From the NCBI GenBank assembly GCA_946539945.1, contig CAMNHX010000092.1, positions 1 to 6,660 on the forward strand: a stretch of 6,660 nt of DNA, read 5' to 3'. The notes beneath the pieces are model-generated. The model made no database searches and was not told the DNA's origin. It saw nothing but the letters and a program-made list of their open reading frames with translations. Below, in pieces: positions 6,508 through 6,660 of the stretch. Numbering within the stretch: position 1 is the first letter of the stretch; each line of letters opens with the position of its first letter. The stretch is from an uncultured Desulfobulbus sp. (GTDB taxonomy: Bacteria; Desulfobacterota; Desulfobulbia; Desulfobulbales; Desulfobulbaceae). A program made the position numbers and the translations under genes.

Positions 6508-6587
6508 TGACAGAGTTTTTCAGGACGGTGGCAAGCAAGGCCAAAAAAAGTCTGCGCACCGCTTTTGCGATGCGCAGAACTCTGTCA
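6508..6587. repeat. 10-bp perfect inverted repeat around the terminator
   Basis: TGACAGAGTT at 6508-6517 is matched by AACTCTGTCA at 6578-6587, exactly enclosing the terminator hairpin and its T-run. The pair could give an alternative or extended RNA fold, or mark protein-binding half-sites. Confidence 0.6.
6543..6578 (-). terminator. Strong Rho-independent terminator, minus strand
   Basis: On the minus strand TCTGCGCATCGC, loop AAAA, GCGGTGCGCAGA forms a 12-bp stem with a single T-G wobble. It is followed by C and then seven Ts. This is a textbook intrinsic terminator for transcription entering from beyond the right edge. It separates bioG from whatever gene lies upstream, so bioG should have its own promoter below 6543. 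Confidence 0.9.
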
Positions 6588-6607
6588 CCAAACTGGCTGT
6601 TTGTACT

Positions 6608-6660
6608 GTTTAGAGCAATTCCGTTTTCACTTTTTATGTCATGCTGAGCGAAGCGAAGCA
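6608..6660 (+). repeat. End of a second copy of the intergenic repeat family
   Basis: The stretch begins GTTTAGAGCAATTCCG and continues TTTTCACTTTTTA, closely matching the inverted right end of the element at 5242-5515. It then runs straight into GTCATGCTGAGCGAAGCG. The matching inner motif of the first element (5409-5435, opposite strand) is GTCATTCTGAACGAAGCG. The copy continues past the window edge and lacks the hairpin units present at that place in the first element. Confidence 0.65.

Larger units (their letters stand above)
6222..6542. other. Gene-free region upstream of bioG
   Basis: No reading frame here looks like a real protein on either strand; the open frames are short, biased and overlap the hairpins. 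The stretch should contain the bioG promoter, since a strong terminator lies just upstream, but I cannot point to a convincing -35/-10 pair. It does contain the inverted repeat 6246-6364 and the A/T-stem hairpin 6318-6350. Confidence 0.5.

Noticed and set aside
6287..6559. Minus-strand frame starting MRRLFLALLATV
   Set aside because: It starts inside the terminator hairpin and runs through the repeats; no ribosome binding site or conserved feature.

Overview
The window looks like chromosome from a moderately GC-rich Gram-negative bacterium. A Desulfovibrio-like member of the Desulfobacterota is my best guess, based on overall gene style (BioG-type esterase, PAS histidine kinase, tightly overlapping minus-strand genes). 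It is not proven by any single marker. Every gene I can support lies on the minus strand, so transcription runs from high to low coordinates.

Layout in transcription order. (a) 6660-6222 is about 440 bp without a gene. It holds the start of a dispersed repeat at the right edge (6608-6660), a strong Rho-independent terminator for a gene outside the window (6543-6578), and an imperfect inverted-repeat structure (6246-6364). (b) 6221-5532 is a BioG/DUF452-type pimeloyl-ACP methyl ester esterase. (c) 5531-5175 is a gene-free gap almost filled by a roughly 274-bp repeat element with inverted ends and internal hairpin units (5242-5515). (d) 5174-4365 encodes a protein with two zinc ribbons, one membrane segment and a C-terminal domain. 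(e) 4275-3130 is a complete type I restriction-modification specificity subunit (hsdS) with no hsdM or hsdR beside it. (f) 3085-1 is a tightly packed operon: crcB (fluoride channel), thiL (thiamine-monophosphate kinase), a small signal-peptide-bearing membrane protein, and a membrane-anchored PAS sensor histidine kinase cut off by the left window edge. The junctions in this last block are an ATGA overlap, a 2-nt gap and a GTGA overlap, so the four genes are probably co-transcribed and translationally coupled.

How the genes relate. The small membrane protein and the kinase are the most likely functional pair: they overlap, and both are membrane proteins. crcB and thiL are housekeeping functions that share the transcript. 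The orphan hsdS looks acquired or left over. A short open frame ending in a TGA that overlaps its start could be the last codons of a lost hsdM. The repeat ends at 5242, 5515 and 6608 show that a mobile or hairpin-type dispersed repeat family is active or has been active in these intergenic regions. I see no clear undescribed defence system. The best second-look items are the lone hsdS, the membrane protein/kinase pair, and the modular repeat family.
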